From: Dermanyssus gallinae
Lineage: Eukaryota > Arthropoda > Arachnida > Mesostigmata > Dermanyssidae
Assembly (NCBI GenBank): GCA_003439945.1
Contig: QVRM01002439.1
Location: 1 to 64,000 of the forward strand
DNA: 64,000 bases
Direction of reading: 5' to 3'
Shown in pieces: positions 23,354 through 34,779 of this stretch (the stretch's first letter is position 1; each line of letters opens with the position of its first letter). Below the pieces are notes generated by a model that was not told where the DNA came from, did not search any database, and saw only the letters and a program-made list of their open reading frames with translations. The position numbers were made by a program, and so were the translations under genes.

Positions 23354-24900
23354 AAGTGTGTTGCAAAAAATAGCAACTCATGTTTTTTGGTGATAATTTC
23401 GGCTTGGTTTATTTGAATGGCTTGGAATTTTAAGCGCATTATGTACATGACGAAACACGAGTATGGTGTTAATTTAATTGCAATCTCACAACCGGTTCAT
23501 ACCAAAAATTTAAAAAAAGTGTGAAAAAACAGTGTTGCAAACTATTAGCAACAATAACATGCTAACAACACAGCTCTTGTTTGTAGAGGATAGTCGATAC
23601 TACAGCTGATATTCGATCCCGGGGATCAAATGTCAGGAATATTGCCTAGCTAAATCAATCGTTCTCTAGCTGCAAAATATTCTACAGCTTAGTCGTTGTT
23701 CCAAACTAACGGCGAAGCGTATGTTTAAACCATAGGCCGTACAAAGGATCTCTCGGATAACGAAAAGACAATAATTGAGGCATATGCTGGGCTCGGTCAT
23801 ACAGTAACTGCTATAGCAACCAGATTAGGATGGCATAAGAGCACTATCAGCAGGTTCTTACACCCTGGAGTGAACCAAAGGTGCAAATCTAACAGTGGGC
23901 GTAAGCCAGATTTGACTATTCAAGATCGGCGAAGGATCATACAGTTGGCTACTCATGACCAAATGTCTTCTTTCAGGATCAGGACTACTTTGGGAGTGCC
24001 AGTGCACCGATCCACAGTGTACCGAGTGTTAAGTTCTGACAAAAACGTGCGATACGCGAAAAGGAAGCTTATGCGGCGTCTGCAACCGAAGCACATTGTC
24101 GCACGTCGTGAATTTTTGCATGGATACCAAACTTGGGATAACGAGTGGAAAAACATCGTCTTCTCGGATGAAAAGAAATTTAATCTCGTTGGCCCTGACG
24201 GCTGTCGGTACTATTGGCACGACTTACGGAAGGAACCTAAATGGTTCTCGAAATGTGTGGCCGGTGGTGGTTCTGTGAAATATTAGGGCGCGTATAATGG
24301 GAAGCCTGATCTAGTCGCGATTGTGGGCCGAAACAGTTCCGACAAGTACCAGCGTATCGTCGGTTCCCAGTTAGAAGCCCATTTCAGAAGAATTGGGGGA
24401 CCTGACGCAGCTTTTCAACAAGACAGCGCCACGTTTCATACCTCGGCTAGCACTATAGCCTTTTTCGAGAACAAGGAATGCCACTATTTTGACTGGCCGG
24501 CATTGAGTCCAGACCTGAATCCCATCGAAAATCTTTGGGGACATTTAGTGAAGCAGATTTACACAAATAGTCGACAATATGACAATTTGTCGGACCTTAA
24601 AGAAGCTGTCCAGCAAGCATGTACTAATATTCCACTTTCGTACTTACAACAGCTCATTGGCAACCACGTTTAGCAAAACATCGCTAGTTCGAGCCCTGGC
24701 CGTGCTAGTTGAATTTGTTGGACGTGGTTGTCATTGCCTTGCTGCTACATACCTCTGCTGGAGAAAGCCTATATAATGCCAGTACGAGAACGCAATGACG
24801 AAAGATGCATGTAGACAATATCGTGCCACAAGCAACTTAGCTTATTTACGAGCGTCTAAAATGTGATTGTCAGAGCGTTAAAAAAAATTGCAACATACTT
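23354..24900 (+). mobile_element. Tc1-family element with TIRs and TA target duplications
   Basis: The element is 1,547 bp. Left end AAGTGTGTTGCAA and right end, read inward, AAGTATGTTGCAA differ at one base. TA flanks both ends (23352-23353 and 24901-24902). Both flanks are themselves (TA)n microsatellites, so the insertion went into a TA-repeat tract. It carries a damaged transposase gene on the plus strand. Confidence 0.9.
23732..24673 (+). pseudogene. Tc1 transposase, start lost and one nonsense codon
   Basis: DD34E transposase. The frame opens with GRTKDLSDNEKTIIEAYAG, then a bipartite HTH, VFSDEKKFNLVGPDG (first Asp), FQQDSATFHTS (second Asp) and SPDLNPIENLWG (Glu), with 34 residues between the last two. 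The expected start codon reads ATA (about 23732). An in-frame TAG at 24284-24286 sits where Tc1 proteins have Trp (SVKY-stop-GAYNGK). The frame is otherwise open to the stop at 24673. Two point changes thus disable a nearly full-length gene. Confidence 0.88.
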
Positions 24901-24924
24901 TATATATATATATATATATACGCA

Positions 24925-26900
24925 TCTAGTAAAGAGTTCTAACTATCATTCCGTTACGACCATTATCCAGGCGACTATAGTGAACATTTCTAACTATAAT
25001 AGTTGTTCATGCAAGGCTTTAGTACGCAGTACGTTGTATGAAGTAACTCTCAGAGCGTTTTCAAAAAATCCCCGGGGTTTGTAGCATATCTATTGGCATC
25101 GAATGGCCACCCCCTTTAATGCATTGCGTCTTATTAACAACAGTGTGCAATCATTTGTTGTTCGTTTCAGGCCTATTCGTAATTTGGCGTCCGTCTCGCT
25201 TTTTCCTCATCACAAGACGTGTACCGCGCCCATTCAACAGCATTTACCACAACTACTGTAGAGCTGCTCCCTTCATATGTGTAGGCACAACGACATGTGC
25301 TGTCCAAGAAAGATTTGTCCCTCCTTTGCCACTATTTTTAGACGATTACATATCCTTGCAGTATATCTGTGCCCAAGGGTCTCGATAGTTTTAATTTACC
25401 AAACACAGTATGGTAATAAAACATGCATGCATCATATTTGGCGGCGTTTGTCTTGTTCGGCCTGACTTTAAATACTTTTTGTGCTCTGACTCTGAGCCAA
25501 GATTTAACGTCTATGGGACTGGTTATCGCATTGCTTCATAGACGGACCCCCATAAATACAAATGTGGGGCAACGGTGGGGCTCGAACCCACTTACCTATG
25601 TGTCTCGTCCGGTCGCACGAGGCGCAGACAAATGCACCACGCTACCGGGCTCGACGATTTGACCCGGCTGATTGCATAAACTGGATAAAACGTGCCGTAG
25701 TTAAGGAACCAAAGTGCTAATTGCGACCGCATCTAACACTCTAGACGATTTCTCCTCTGAAAGGCAACCGGAACCCACTTTCGATGGGAATTGAGATAGC
25801 TCCTAAGCATTCTGCAATGGTGCAGTTTATTCGTTGTTTTCAATTATCTTTTTTTTTGTAATCATCGGAGTTTGTTGCTTTCTCTTTCTCTGTATTTAGA
25901 GTTTTCTTTAGAACTTATTTATGTCCAACGAATACCTTACCACGCCCATCTGCTTCTGCCTCTCTATGCTGATAGGAATGTGACGGCCGATGCTGCAGCC
26001 AAATCCAGTCGGAGATCGATCTGCGGTAATATGCATCGCACGGCCGTTCGACAATCTGCCTGCCAGATGGGATTTGACCGGCTTAACAAAGCGCCAACCA
26101 AATTGGAGAGCGTTGTGAATCTAGCTCGTTTCGCGATAGCGGAGGGCACTTTAAAGAGATCATTGTATTTGTCTTACGTTTGAGCACTGGTGCGTGCCTT
26201 CGTGCGCCTGCCTACCGCGAAGCCCTCCGCGTCTCCGCGTAGCTCGGGAATTGACTGCTCGGAACTCTTGCAGACCTTGCTCAGAAATTAAATTTCGTGC
26301 TATGAGACATGCATTGTGAACTGACGAGACGTATTTTAGGAATTCCAAGTTCGCTAGACAGTGCTCGTTGTCGTTGTTGCATTTGTTCTCTCTGGGACAG
26401 TGTCCTAGCTAGCAAAGTGTCGCAAACGTTGCATTGTGCTAATTCCAATGTCCTTGTAACGCATATCTTTGCAGTTCTGCTGAAACGGCCCTTCCTGTCG
26501 CTAGGTCGAAGGGTATCCAGGCCCGTCATAGAGCTGCCAGGAACGGATATATGACGTTTTGGGGGGGGGGGGGGGTTAAGGGTCCAAAACTGCTGACGCT
26601 CTCTGTGTGGAAACGGAAAATGGCATACGCATGAGTAAGAACGGCATACGAAATTTTCTTTGACGGACTTTGATTTGAACACGCTTTGTTCTAACAGAGC
26701 TAACCAAATATTGGTCTTCAAAATCGCGAATAAGGTTCTAGATTAGTTGTAAACACTCATTTCCTTGAACGTGACTCTCTTGTTGTGTGCTTTGCAGAAA
26801 CGGACAAAAACTACGAGCAAAAAAAAGCCGATGGCTTGTTTAGGGAATAGATAGCCATTAATACAGAGTTAGCTTCTAAAAACGATGAGTTGTTTGCCTA
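24925..26900. other. No recognisable gene apart from the SINE at 25.5 kb
   Basis: A G run (26563-26576) and short open frames without motifs. A 103-codon frame at 25872-26183 has no family features that I can name. Confidence 0.45.
25484..25654 (-). mobile_element. tRNA-derived SINE (family A), older copy
   Basis: The minus strand has the head TCGAGCCCGGTAGCGTGGTG, box B GGGTTCGAGCCC and the body through GGGGGTCCGTCTATGAAGCA. The 3' end is more diverged, and no clear target duplication is seen. Confidence 0.8.
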
Positions 26901-26904
26901 TAGT

Positions 26905-27500
26905 TCAGGCCTCTAGCATCGCACGTTCTCGCATATTCTTCGTAAAATTTCAAAGGGTTCCTTATTAATCGTAGGACCAGGGGGCAAAAATGCATCGTCG
27001 CAGAAGATTTCCCTGTAGTCGACAAAAAAACAGTCAAAAGGACCTTGACGTTGGATCAGACCCGTCTGAATTTCTCTTAATGACTCTCTCCTTTGAAGCG
27101 CCATTGGGGGGACTGGGCTTTGGTCTCGATATCGTAACCATATAACCATGACTCGTCTTTTGTAATTGCTCTCTGAAGCAGTCCAGGCTCTGTCTAATTA
27201 TGGCTTTTCTGGACGGGCGTTCATTTGCCGGAGTTCAACATTTTGGAACGAACTTTGCTGCCAATCTTCTGACGCATAGAATGGATAGATTGCTACAACT
27301 GATCCATAGGATATTTCCAAGTCTTCAACTGAAAGTAATTCGGCGATTGTTGTGCTAGTACAATATTGCGAACCTTTCAACGATTTCCTCTGTTGTTGAC
27401 GTCAAAGGCCTTTCCGAACAGGGGTCATCTTCGGTCTATTCATGTTCGTCGCAGAATTCATGGTGCCACGTACGCACAGTGTTTCGGCAAAACAAAAACA
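26905..27500 (-). pseudogene. Degenerate mariner transposase fragment
   Basis: Broken minus-strand frames follow mariner order: EDDPCSERPLTSTTEEI, then LEISYGS (HTH), then LRRLAAKFVPKC-like text, then WLRYRDQSPVPPMALQRR where mariner has WVYGYDVETKAQSSQWK, then FLPPGPTINKEPF. Many stops and shifts are present, and nothing is seen after the second catalytic region. It is older and different from the element at 10.4 kb. Confidence 0.6.
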
Positions 27501-27824
27501 ATTAATAAAAACAATATTATTAATAGATTGAAAACAATTATTAACATTTCCACCACTTTAAAACATATTGTTTAGTTTTATTTTATCACAGCACTTGATG
27601 AAAATAAGTAGCTTCTCCATTTTCGCGTCCATGAAAACCGCTCGACTATTTTCTTCACTTCTTTGAACCAAATTCAAGCAATAAACGCCGCCACCAAAAT
27701 TGGCCTGTGCGTACCTGATGAATGGCATTTTTAAGCAAAACAAACAGAAAGATCGGTTTGTTCTGCTTAAAATAATTTTAAAACTCAAGGTACAAGAACT
27801 TGTAGATCCGCCCTCTTATGTATA

Positions 27825-27830
<6 letters not shown>

Positions 27831-27908
<78 letters not shown>
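27831..27908. repeat. (TA)n microsatellite, about 39 units
   Basis: One of the longest pure TA tracts in the window, not associated with a recognised element end. Confidence 0.95.
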
Positions 27909-27909
<1 letters not shown>

Positions 27910-27911
<2 letters not shown>

Positions 27912-28840
27912 TTAGTATGTCGTCCAGGTACGACACGTTCTAATTCTCTGGACAAAAAGTGTCCACAGGGTAGAACATTTGGACAGTGAGTAAGCTAAGC
28001 TTCATGACTCTATGGGATTGAGATAGAGTTCTGGATGTTTTCCAGGATCTAAACGCAACTCGTTTGTATCTGCTCCTATTATCGGCAGCAGTCAGATCAT
28101 GACCATATTTGATGAGACCAAAATGATTTGAATTGACACATATCAGTTGTCCTCGCTCCAACAAAACTCTGGTGATGACATTACTTGCAATAAAGGAAAT
28201 ACATACGCTTTAACAACTATATATTACGTCTTAATTAACTATTAGCGAAGTTAGACGTGCTGTAAATCGAACTTCTCAGGTCAATGACACTTATCTATCT
28301 TAGTAGTGAAACGTGCAAGCTGAAGTCAGTTATAAATTATTTGACCAAACTTTGGAGATGATCATGAATACCGCACATCCCATAGCGACGTATTCGATTC
28401 CTTCGTTATGGCTGCTTTATCAAAATCGAATAGTGCTGCGGTCACCAAAGCTACGCCTAATTGTCTAGTTCTTATCAAGGTAAGTATGTAGGGGGAAATT
28501 TCCTAACGATGCTAGGTTAGGTTTCGAAGAATATTGACTAAGCGGAATAGAATACAGCATTTGAAGGCATCTCGTAGTCAATGTATAATTACGCCTAAAA
28601 TTGGATGCACAATTGATACGATCAACTGATGTTGTCCATTTTTTCCACTTTTGTGTCTACATGGTAGCAAAAAAATAACGGTAGAAATACCGGTCTACGG
28701 TTTAGAAAATAATTAGAGTGCAAAATTTCGTAACGCCTCTATTAATGTATGTGCTTACACTGTTTCATTGGTGTTGACATTTGGTTGTTTTTGCCCATCT
28801 GGCTGGATCGACAGCGTCGGCGGCGAATACACAGCCAAAG
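27910..28840. other. No recognisable gene
   Basis: AT-rich unique-looking DNA; the longest frame (27940-28164, minus) shows no motif I can assign. Confidence 0.4.
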
Positions 28841-29300
28841 CGCGAATTCACCCCCCGCTGCCCCCAGGAGCTCGTAAAGGCCTCACTGAATAAGAGAGCA
28901 AGAATTCTCTCTGCCCGGCTTCACAGATTGGCGCCCTGCTGGGTGTCTCCATGAGGGCGCTCCCCCACGTTGTTGTCCACCTCTCCCCACGTTGTTGCCT
29001 CTTCCCGGTTGCGACTCGACCCCTCCCCCCTCTGCCTGATAGAATGATGTTAAGGCACACACGCAGAGACATCAACGGAAAGATTGAGGTGAGTGACATC
29101 CATACAGCCATGGCTGGTGGATGTCACTGGGTGTGCGGGTGGAGTCGCTAGCTAACAACACTGTCGCAGTGCGGTGAGTCGTCAGTTTCGCCGCGTCTCA
29201 TCGCACGGGCTCTTTCTCTCATTTGCCATAGTAGAGGTCAATAATAGCACACGCAGTAAGTACGTCCCATACGTGTGGCGACTTCAGCACCAACAGCAAA
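28841..29300 (+). repeat. Dispersed repeat family X, copy 1
   Basis: Contains GCGCGAATTCACCCC at its start and CTCATTTGCCATAGTAGAGG / TCAATAATAGCACACGCAG at about 29218-29256. Both recur in the same order on the minus strand at 63990-63760. A frame through the second block reads SFAIVEVNNSTRSKYVPYVW and is conserved in the other copy, so the family may be or contain decayed coding sequence. Function unknown. Confidence 0.65.
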
Positions 29301-29769
29301 CGAGGTCGTTTATCGCAGCGCCTTTTTCTCGGTGCGCGTTCTCGCTCCTGGCCTGCCTCCTCTTCCATCTTGTTCCTCCTGTTGATCTTTGCCATCCAAT
29401 CATCTGGCTTTGCGCGGTGTTTCCAAATAATTTGGCCTTCCGCCAGTGCTACGGTAGCAGTGTCATTAACCAGCTGGCGACAACAGCGACAATCCAAATA
29501 CCGGCGGTCACCTTTTGGATCCATGCATTTAGCTGCGCTAATCCCCGCCTGACCGTCGGTTCATTATTCTTCTTTAAACGAAACTGTTCTTTGTTTCTTT
29601 AAACTTCAGTTCCAAGCTACACCAGCGGTAGCTAAAACCTTGGTTTGAACATCGTCTCTTCGATAAATCGGCAAATCACGAAATATTCGCCCTGCTAATA
29701 GCGATAGGGCGTATCGATTAAACTTTTACAGCCATGTCGTTAGTTTAAACATGGTATTGCTTTTTTTTG

Positions 29770-29800
<31 letters not shown>

Positions 29801-29801
<1 letters not shown>

Positions 29802-29947
29802 TTTTCGGGCTAAACCTCAGTCAAGGTTTAACGTCTACGGAATTGCTTTTCGCAGTGCTTCATAGACAAACCCCCATAAAATCCGCGCATCTATGTGTCT
29901 TCTCCGGTCGCGAGGCGCAGCGAATGCACCACCCCACCGGGCTCGAC
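29801..29947 (-). mobile_element. tRNA-derived SINE (family A) lacking box B, inside a TA repeat
   Basis: Minus-strand copy with the head TCGAGCCCGGTGGGGTGGTG and the tail TTTAGCCCGAAAAG. The segment carrying box B is deleted (around 29883). (TA)n lies on both sides, so the insertion went into a microsatellite. It should not be transcribable from an internal promoter. Confidence 0.75.
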
Positions 29948-30323
29948 ATATCTATATATATATATATATATATATTTACATTTTCAGACAAACCTCGCCG
30001 ACAAACATGGACATACGTACCTGCACACAACGCTCGCAAAGTGACCAAGATCGGACATAAGAACAGCCGCAACCCCCTTTAGAAGGGCTTTGGGCCAACA
30101 GACCAACCGCGACGAGCCACGTGTCACGCCAGTGCACCCGGCCACCACAAAAAGGTGAAATTTGATTTTATATAAAAAATTATATAATTCGGGTACGATT
30201 TTATAGTTTTAAAACAAGGATTAAATACATTTAATACAGCTGGCGGTATTTTATTAAATTAGATGAATTTGCCCTATTGTGGATAAAACCCCAAAATCTT
30301 ATTTCATTTTACAAGTGTAGTTT

Positions 30324-30324
<1 letters not shown>

Positions 30325-30368
<44 letters not shown>
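30325..30368. repeat. (ATT)n microsatellite
   Basis: Tandem ATT trinucleotides, about 14 units. Confidence 0.95.
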
Positions 30369-30369
<1 letters not shown>

Positions 30370-30599
30370 ATACGTAACTATACGATATGGTAGCTGACCT
30401 GTTGAACTTAGTAGGTCACTAACGGATACACTGATAATAATTCAGTGGAACTACAAAGGTTCTGAACACTTATAGAGATCTTTACAAAATGCGCACAAAA
30501 GGTACACCATCCTCGTCCAACAGTAATTGCAGCAGATATGCAAGGTGCAACGCAAGACTAGACAGGTCCACGGACGCGAGGACAGAATCACTCACTGAA

Positions 30600-31250
30600 T
30601 AAGTTTACATGTCTCGGTATCACAGTGACCCTCTCAGCCAAGACCCTCAATGCGCGTACATAGAGGAGAGACCCCGAAACGCCTTGATTGCGGCGACAGC
30701 TTTTAAGAAGCCCCAAACGCTCTCGAATAAAGCAGCGCAAGCTCTATTCGATATGAAAATAGCGCCAATTGCATCATACGAAATCCAGCTTGTGTGGGCG
30801 AGGCTAAGCTCGACTCAACTAGGTGCACTCGATCGAATGAAAGCAGCTTGTTAGAAACGGGTACTGGGTTTACATACGCCAGCATACGACCGCCTCAAGT
30901 ATTTGCTGTGCGATACTCCACTATTCGCGGAACAGACTAAAAATAATTTGAGGTCCTAGACACCTCCGCATACAGCGAGTTCGTACGGCGATTAGAGGAG
31001 AAGATGGCAGAGATCGACCCACAAATTTATTCGACAGATGCAATAATTTTGTCAGAATAGACGGGCACGGACAAGACAAATAGGCACATTACCGCCCGCT
31101 TTGATGTACATGGTTTTTACTACCTCCTATGCCAAAAAGACGCTTATTATGAACCCTGTGACACACGTGTTTGTAAATATTGTTATAGTGTCTGTGTAAG
31201 ATATCAGCGAGTGCTCTTTGCTAATAAGGTTTGCACTGAGCAATTTTTAA
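30600..31250 (+). mobile_element. LINE ORF2 C-terminal remnant, upstream part
   Basis: Frames read FTCLGITVTLSAKTL, then IASYEIQLVWARLSSTQLGALDRMKAAC, a stop, then KRVLGLHTPAYDRLKYLLCDTPLF, the thumb region after a LINE RT. Near 31140-31180 a zinc-type segment appears (PCDTRVCKYCYS). It is probably one element with 31590-32065, interrupted by the MITE copy at 31331-31460. Confidence 0.6.
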
Positions 31251-31330
31251 ATTTACTATCATTACGTGGCTGTTGCGATATTGAGCATACTATCGTAAAT
31301 TTTACCTAATATATATATATATATATATAT

Positions 31331-31460
31331 ACTCCCAGAATTTGTCCAACAAACTTTGGCATCTAATATAGCTCGCCAAAAAATGATTTTTCCAATGGAA
31401 CAAGGGCCGAAAATGTCTTCTAGAAATGGGTAATTTATCGGTAACACCAAAATATAAGAA
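31331..31460. mobile_element. Half-copy of the foldback MITE
   Basis: Reads CTCCCAGAATTTGTCCAACA AACTTTGG, then CCAATGGAACAAGGGC, AAAATGTCTTCTAGAAATGG and CCAAAATATAAGAATTGCAAA. This combines sequence from both arms of the 34.2-kb element. It abuts a (TA)n tract on its left and appears to split a LINE remnant. Confidence 0.65.
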
Positions 31461-31589
31461 TTGCAAAGAATTTAATTTACTGAGAATTATCCTCTCTCTC
31501 TGTTCCTCTCACTTCACCTCACAATTGCGCTAGGCCAGGAAGGAAAAAGTGGGCCAATTTTCACTTTTGGAAAACTTACTACATACCAA

Positions 31590-32065
31590 TCAGACCCTGC
31601 AGAGGACTTCTTTCTAATACTAGTGATGGTGTCGCTACGTGCGAGTCTGAACATACAATTTTGTGGTGCCTGGAATGGGCCTCAGCGTGCGGGTCTACCT
31701 AGGGCTGAAGACGGCACCCTTAGAACGATCATACAGCTTATGATTAAGTCACGCGACGACTGGACTAGCATTGCAAGCATTATGGAAAACATCATGCGCG
31801 CCAAGGAGAAGAAAAACCGTTACTGCACGACACCATCCCGCTCGGCATCCCGGGATAGCTAAATGCTTAAACTACTCTCCCCCTTCGATCGTTTGAAGTT
31901 ATGCTTATGCAGTTCCCGATCGATTGGGGGATTAGGACATGACTGGTTTTTAGTGGGTTGGAGCCCCACACTACCGGCCCACACTTGCAGACGAGTTTCC
32001 TGCGGTGGTGTCGGCGTGTGCGTACCGCATTTCCCAGTTAGTCCTATAAAAAAAAAATACTACTG
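31590..32065 (+). mobile_element. LINE C-terminus and 3' UTR
   Basis: The frame contains CESEHTILWCLEWA (the Cys-His tail, in shifted phase) and LRTIIQLMIKSRDDWTSIAS to about 31860. The following 200 bp (31863-32065) recur at 45.6 kb without coding sequence and end in an A run, so I read them as the 3' UTR of this LINE. Confidence 0.55.
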
Positions 32066-32407
32066 AAAGTTGTATTCTCTTCAGCGGTTGTGCTTCACCG
32101 ATCTCGACTCTCCGTTACAGCGGTTGGCTAGCAGCATCCGCGGTAACGTGCGATTGTGACGATTGTGTTCATCTAATGGGTCTGTACCTTATTCTTGCTG
32201 TTTTTCTTGTCCATCCATTCTTCTCGCAGTTCAATCCTCTCCACAGCCAGTCCCCAAACTCCTCTTTCTCACGCTTATTTGCTCTCACTCGCATGCACAC
32301 TTTCCCTTGATTATGGTCCCTGTCTACTTTCTACGTCTAAACTTCTACTTGTTCAAGGTACCACACACACAGAGACACAGACACACGCGTGCACATTCAC
32401 GCACCTA

Positions 32408-32597
32408 CTTCTCGGGCTGATCCCCAGCCAAGATTCAACGTCCACGGGACTGCTTTTCGCATTGCTTCATAGACGGACTTTAGATAAATTGAAAAATACA
32501 TGAATACAAATCGGGTGCAACGGTCTGGCTCGAACCCGCGCACGTATGTGTCTCCTCCGGTCGCGAGGCGCAAGCGTCCGGGCCACCGGGCTCGCCA
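32408..32597 (-). mobile_element. tRNA-derived SINE (family A), 15-bp target duplication
   Basis: Minus-strand copy of the SINE seen at 51.5 kb: head GCGAGCCCGGTGG, box B GGGTTCGAGCC, and tail ...ATCAGCCCGAGAAG. ACATTCACGCACCTA is repeated exactly on both sides (32393-32407 and 32598-32612). The intact duplication indicates a fairly young insertion. Confidence 0.9.
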
Positions 32598-34184
32598 ACA
32601 TTCACGCACCTAAAACCTATACATATGCAGTTGTTTGCCTCATTGGCAGCGCCCATTCGCTCGGCGATGAAACGCAACATCCTCCACGAACACTTTTATT
32701 TTTCTGTCTATTTTTCTCCAAACCCACAGCCCGTTGGTGCACACAGGCAAGTTTACGCAAATTCCTGTGCACGTATCACAAACATTATAATTAAATGTTT
32801 GCTGCTTCTCTCTCTCTGTATCTTGCTCTGTATTATTTTTGCACTGCTATCATGTGTGTCGATATCTATGCCGCGGTTTAGCCCTTCCATCCGACAGCTC
32901 GAAAACTACTCATCTCATTTCACCATCGGTTTAAGCCGATGGTGTGTCGCCTCTCCGTCTTCTCTTCTCCTCTTGACGCAAAAAATGTAAATTTGTAATA
33001 AGCCGATTGGTATCAAGAGATTAAGACTCGTCGTCGTTCTCACAATACGCATATCAGTAAATAAACGGCTAGCGAATCGCTCAAATCAACGTCATACTAC
33101 CATAACCAAGTTAATACGCGATGGTTTAGGTAAAGTCCAAGCTTCGTTATTACTTTGGAGCTTTGTTAGTGTTATGTCGGTCGACGCTACGCTATGCTTT
33201 GGGTAGCGCCTCGGGTGCAAGCACTGTCCACTGTTTGTGTGTGCAGGCCGGTTTGTTAAATATGCCACCGCCACGATCGGCATCGTCGGAACAGATGCGG
33301 CTCGACCGTGAGGTTCCGATTTGCATCCTCATCCAAATCCCGTGAAGTTCACGGGAGCTTACAGGATGGAAACCGATTAACAGAGGCGCTGCCCGCTGCA
33401 GATAGATGAGATAACGCAGGACAAATGCAACAGCGCCGACACAAACGCGCCGCGCCGCTCTTACGCTTTGCGCAGAGGTTCCGGAAACGGAGACGTTGTC
33501 GACAGCATAGATGTTGCGTTGCGTCATCATAAGTAGGTAGGTAAAGGAAATAGTCAACAAGGTCGTGGCACGAAGTATGGCGCAGAGGTGACGACCATTT
33601 ATTCGCCTACGCTTCGGAAGCCGCATCGAGTTCTACCGGCCGGCTAAGAAAAGGTAAGCTGAGGTGTTAAGTAAAAGCAGAACGTAAATATCCGCCGCGT
33701 CTGGACGTAGGCATGAGGTATCATAGTACGCTGCAAGATGGAGCACAACCGCATTGTAGACAGCAGCGATGACTTCGTGGACAGAAAAGCCTGAAGTAGC
33801 CGTAACGTTTATAGAAAATTAATCGACATGCGACTACGTCGTTGTACTTACTGGTCAATGCCGATATCTTGGGGTCGACTTCTCAACACAAAAAAAACAA
33901 ACAAAAAGAACGCAAATAGTCAAAACATCTCGCGGAGCGCACAAGTAATATCGAGCAATTGTAGTGTCTGCCTCTGCACGTCGCGTAGTGTGAAACGAAA
34001 CTACAACTATCCCAATAATACGAGCAGCAATAACGATATGCGTGTTTTTTAAAATAATTTTCTTCAATAATAGGAGCAATACTTAGCACTACTAATAACA
34101 AACAGTATTGGTAGCTCATGAACAATCATATGTTTTAACAGCAACCATAAGAGTTACAACGGTTGTTGTGATTGTTATGCTGTA

Positions 34185-34495
34185 TATGCAGGGTCTCCGA
34201 AAACTCCTCAAACAAACTTTGGGAGATAGTACAACTGAACAAATAAATCTTTTTCTCCTCCTAATGGAACGAGAAGGTCGATATGTCTTCTGAAAATGGG
34301 TTAGAAAGCCAAAATATAAAAATTGCAAACGCAGGTATGATTAGTTAGGCTTGCAGCAACAATTTTTGGTAATTTCGCTCCCACTCCCAAAGAAGACATT
34401 TCCGCCTCGTGTTCTATTGGAAAAAAAATATTATTTATCTAAGTTAAACTAGACCCCAAAGTTTGTTGGACAAACTCTGGGAGACCCCGTATATA
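34185..34495. mobile_element. Foldback MITE with about 150-bp inverted arms
   Basis: The left end CTGTATATGCAGGGTCTCC and the right end, inverted, CTGTATATACGGGGTCTCC begin long imperfect arms. Both arms share CAAACTTTGGG, a run near CCxAATxGAACxxGA, and ATGTCTTCT. It contains no ORF. The ends resemble terminal-repeat DNA transposons with TA-rich targets. Two partial relatives occur at 31331-31460 and 38860-39030. Confidence 0.7.
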
Positions 34496-34589
34496 CAGAT
34501 GATGAGCCATGTTTATTAAATGGCTATAAACTACTGAAATAGCACATTCGACCAATAAAGCACATCCGTTCACCCATAGATCTACTCAC

Positions 34590-34775
34590 AGATCCAGCCA
34601 ACCCACCGTTAGCAATATCTATCTCAACGTCGCCTTCTGTATTTTCTTCATCATTGTCTTGGATAACGTCTTCGCGTAGATCGAAGATCGTCTTCAACGT
34701 ACCTGGTTGAAGCAGTGGCGATCGCCCGCTGAGCGGCGTCTTCTCCAGGTACGACGCGGTGATCTTTCTTTTCAT
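34590..34775 (-). CDS. Candidate first coding exon of an unrecognised host gene
   Basis: An ATG in a GC-rich context (GCCGATGA) opens a 62-codon frame: a basic start MKRKITASYLEKTPLSGR, then TLKTIFDLREDVIQD, then an acidic patch (DNDEENTEGDVEID). It ends at a strong donor, GGATCT|GTGAGT (34589). A second good donor, CAG|GTACGT, lies inside at 34702 and would give a shorter exon. The 5' side (34.8-36.6 kb) is GC-rich with trinucleotide runs, as expected near a promoter. I do not recognise the protein and cannot place exon 2. If real, the first intron contains the foldback MITE at 34185-34495. Coding status is inferred from composition and splice signals only. Confidence 0.45.
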
Positions 34776-34779
34776 CGGC

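Noticed and set aside
28848..29111. 87-codon Gly/Arg-rich minus-strand frame
   Set aside because: Falls in repeat family X and is antisense to the frame conserved between its copies; composition explains the openness.
33192..33626. 144-codon minus-strand frame
   Set aside because: Lies in moderately GC-rich DNA where long frames occur by chance. No motif, and competing frames exist on the other strand.
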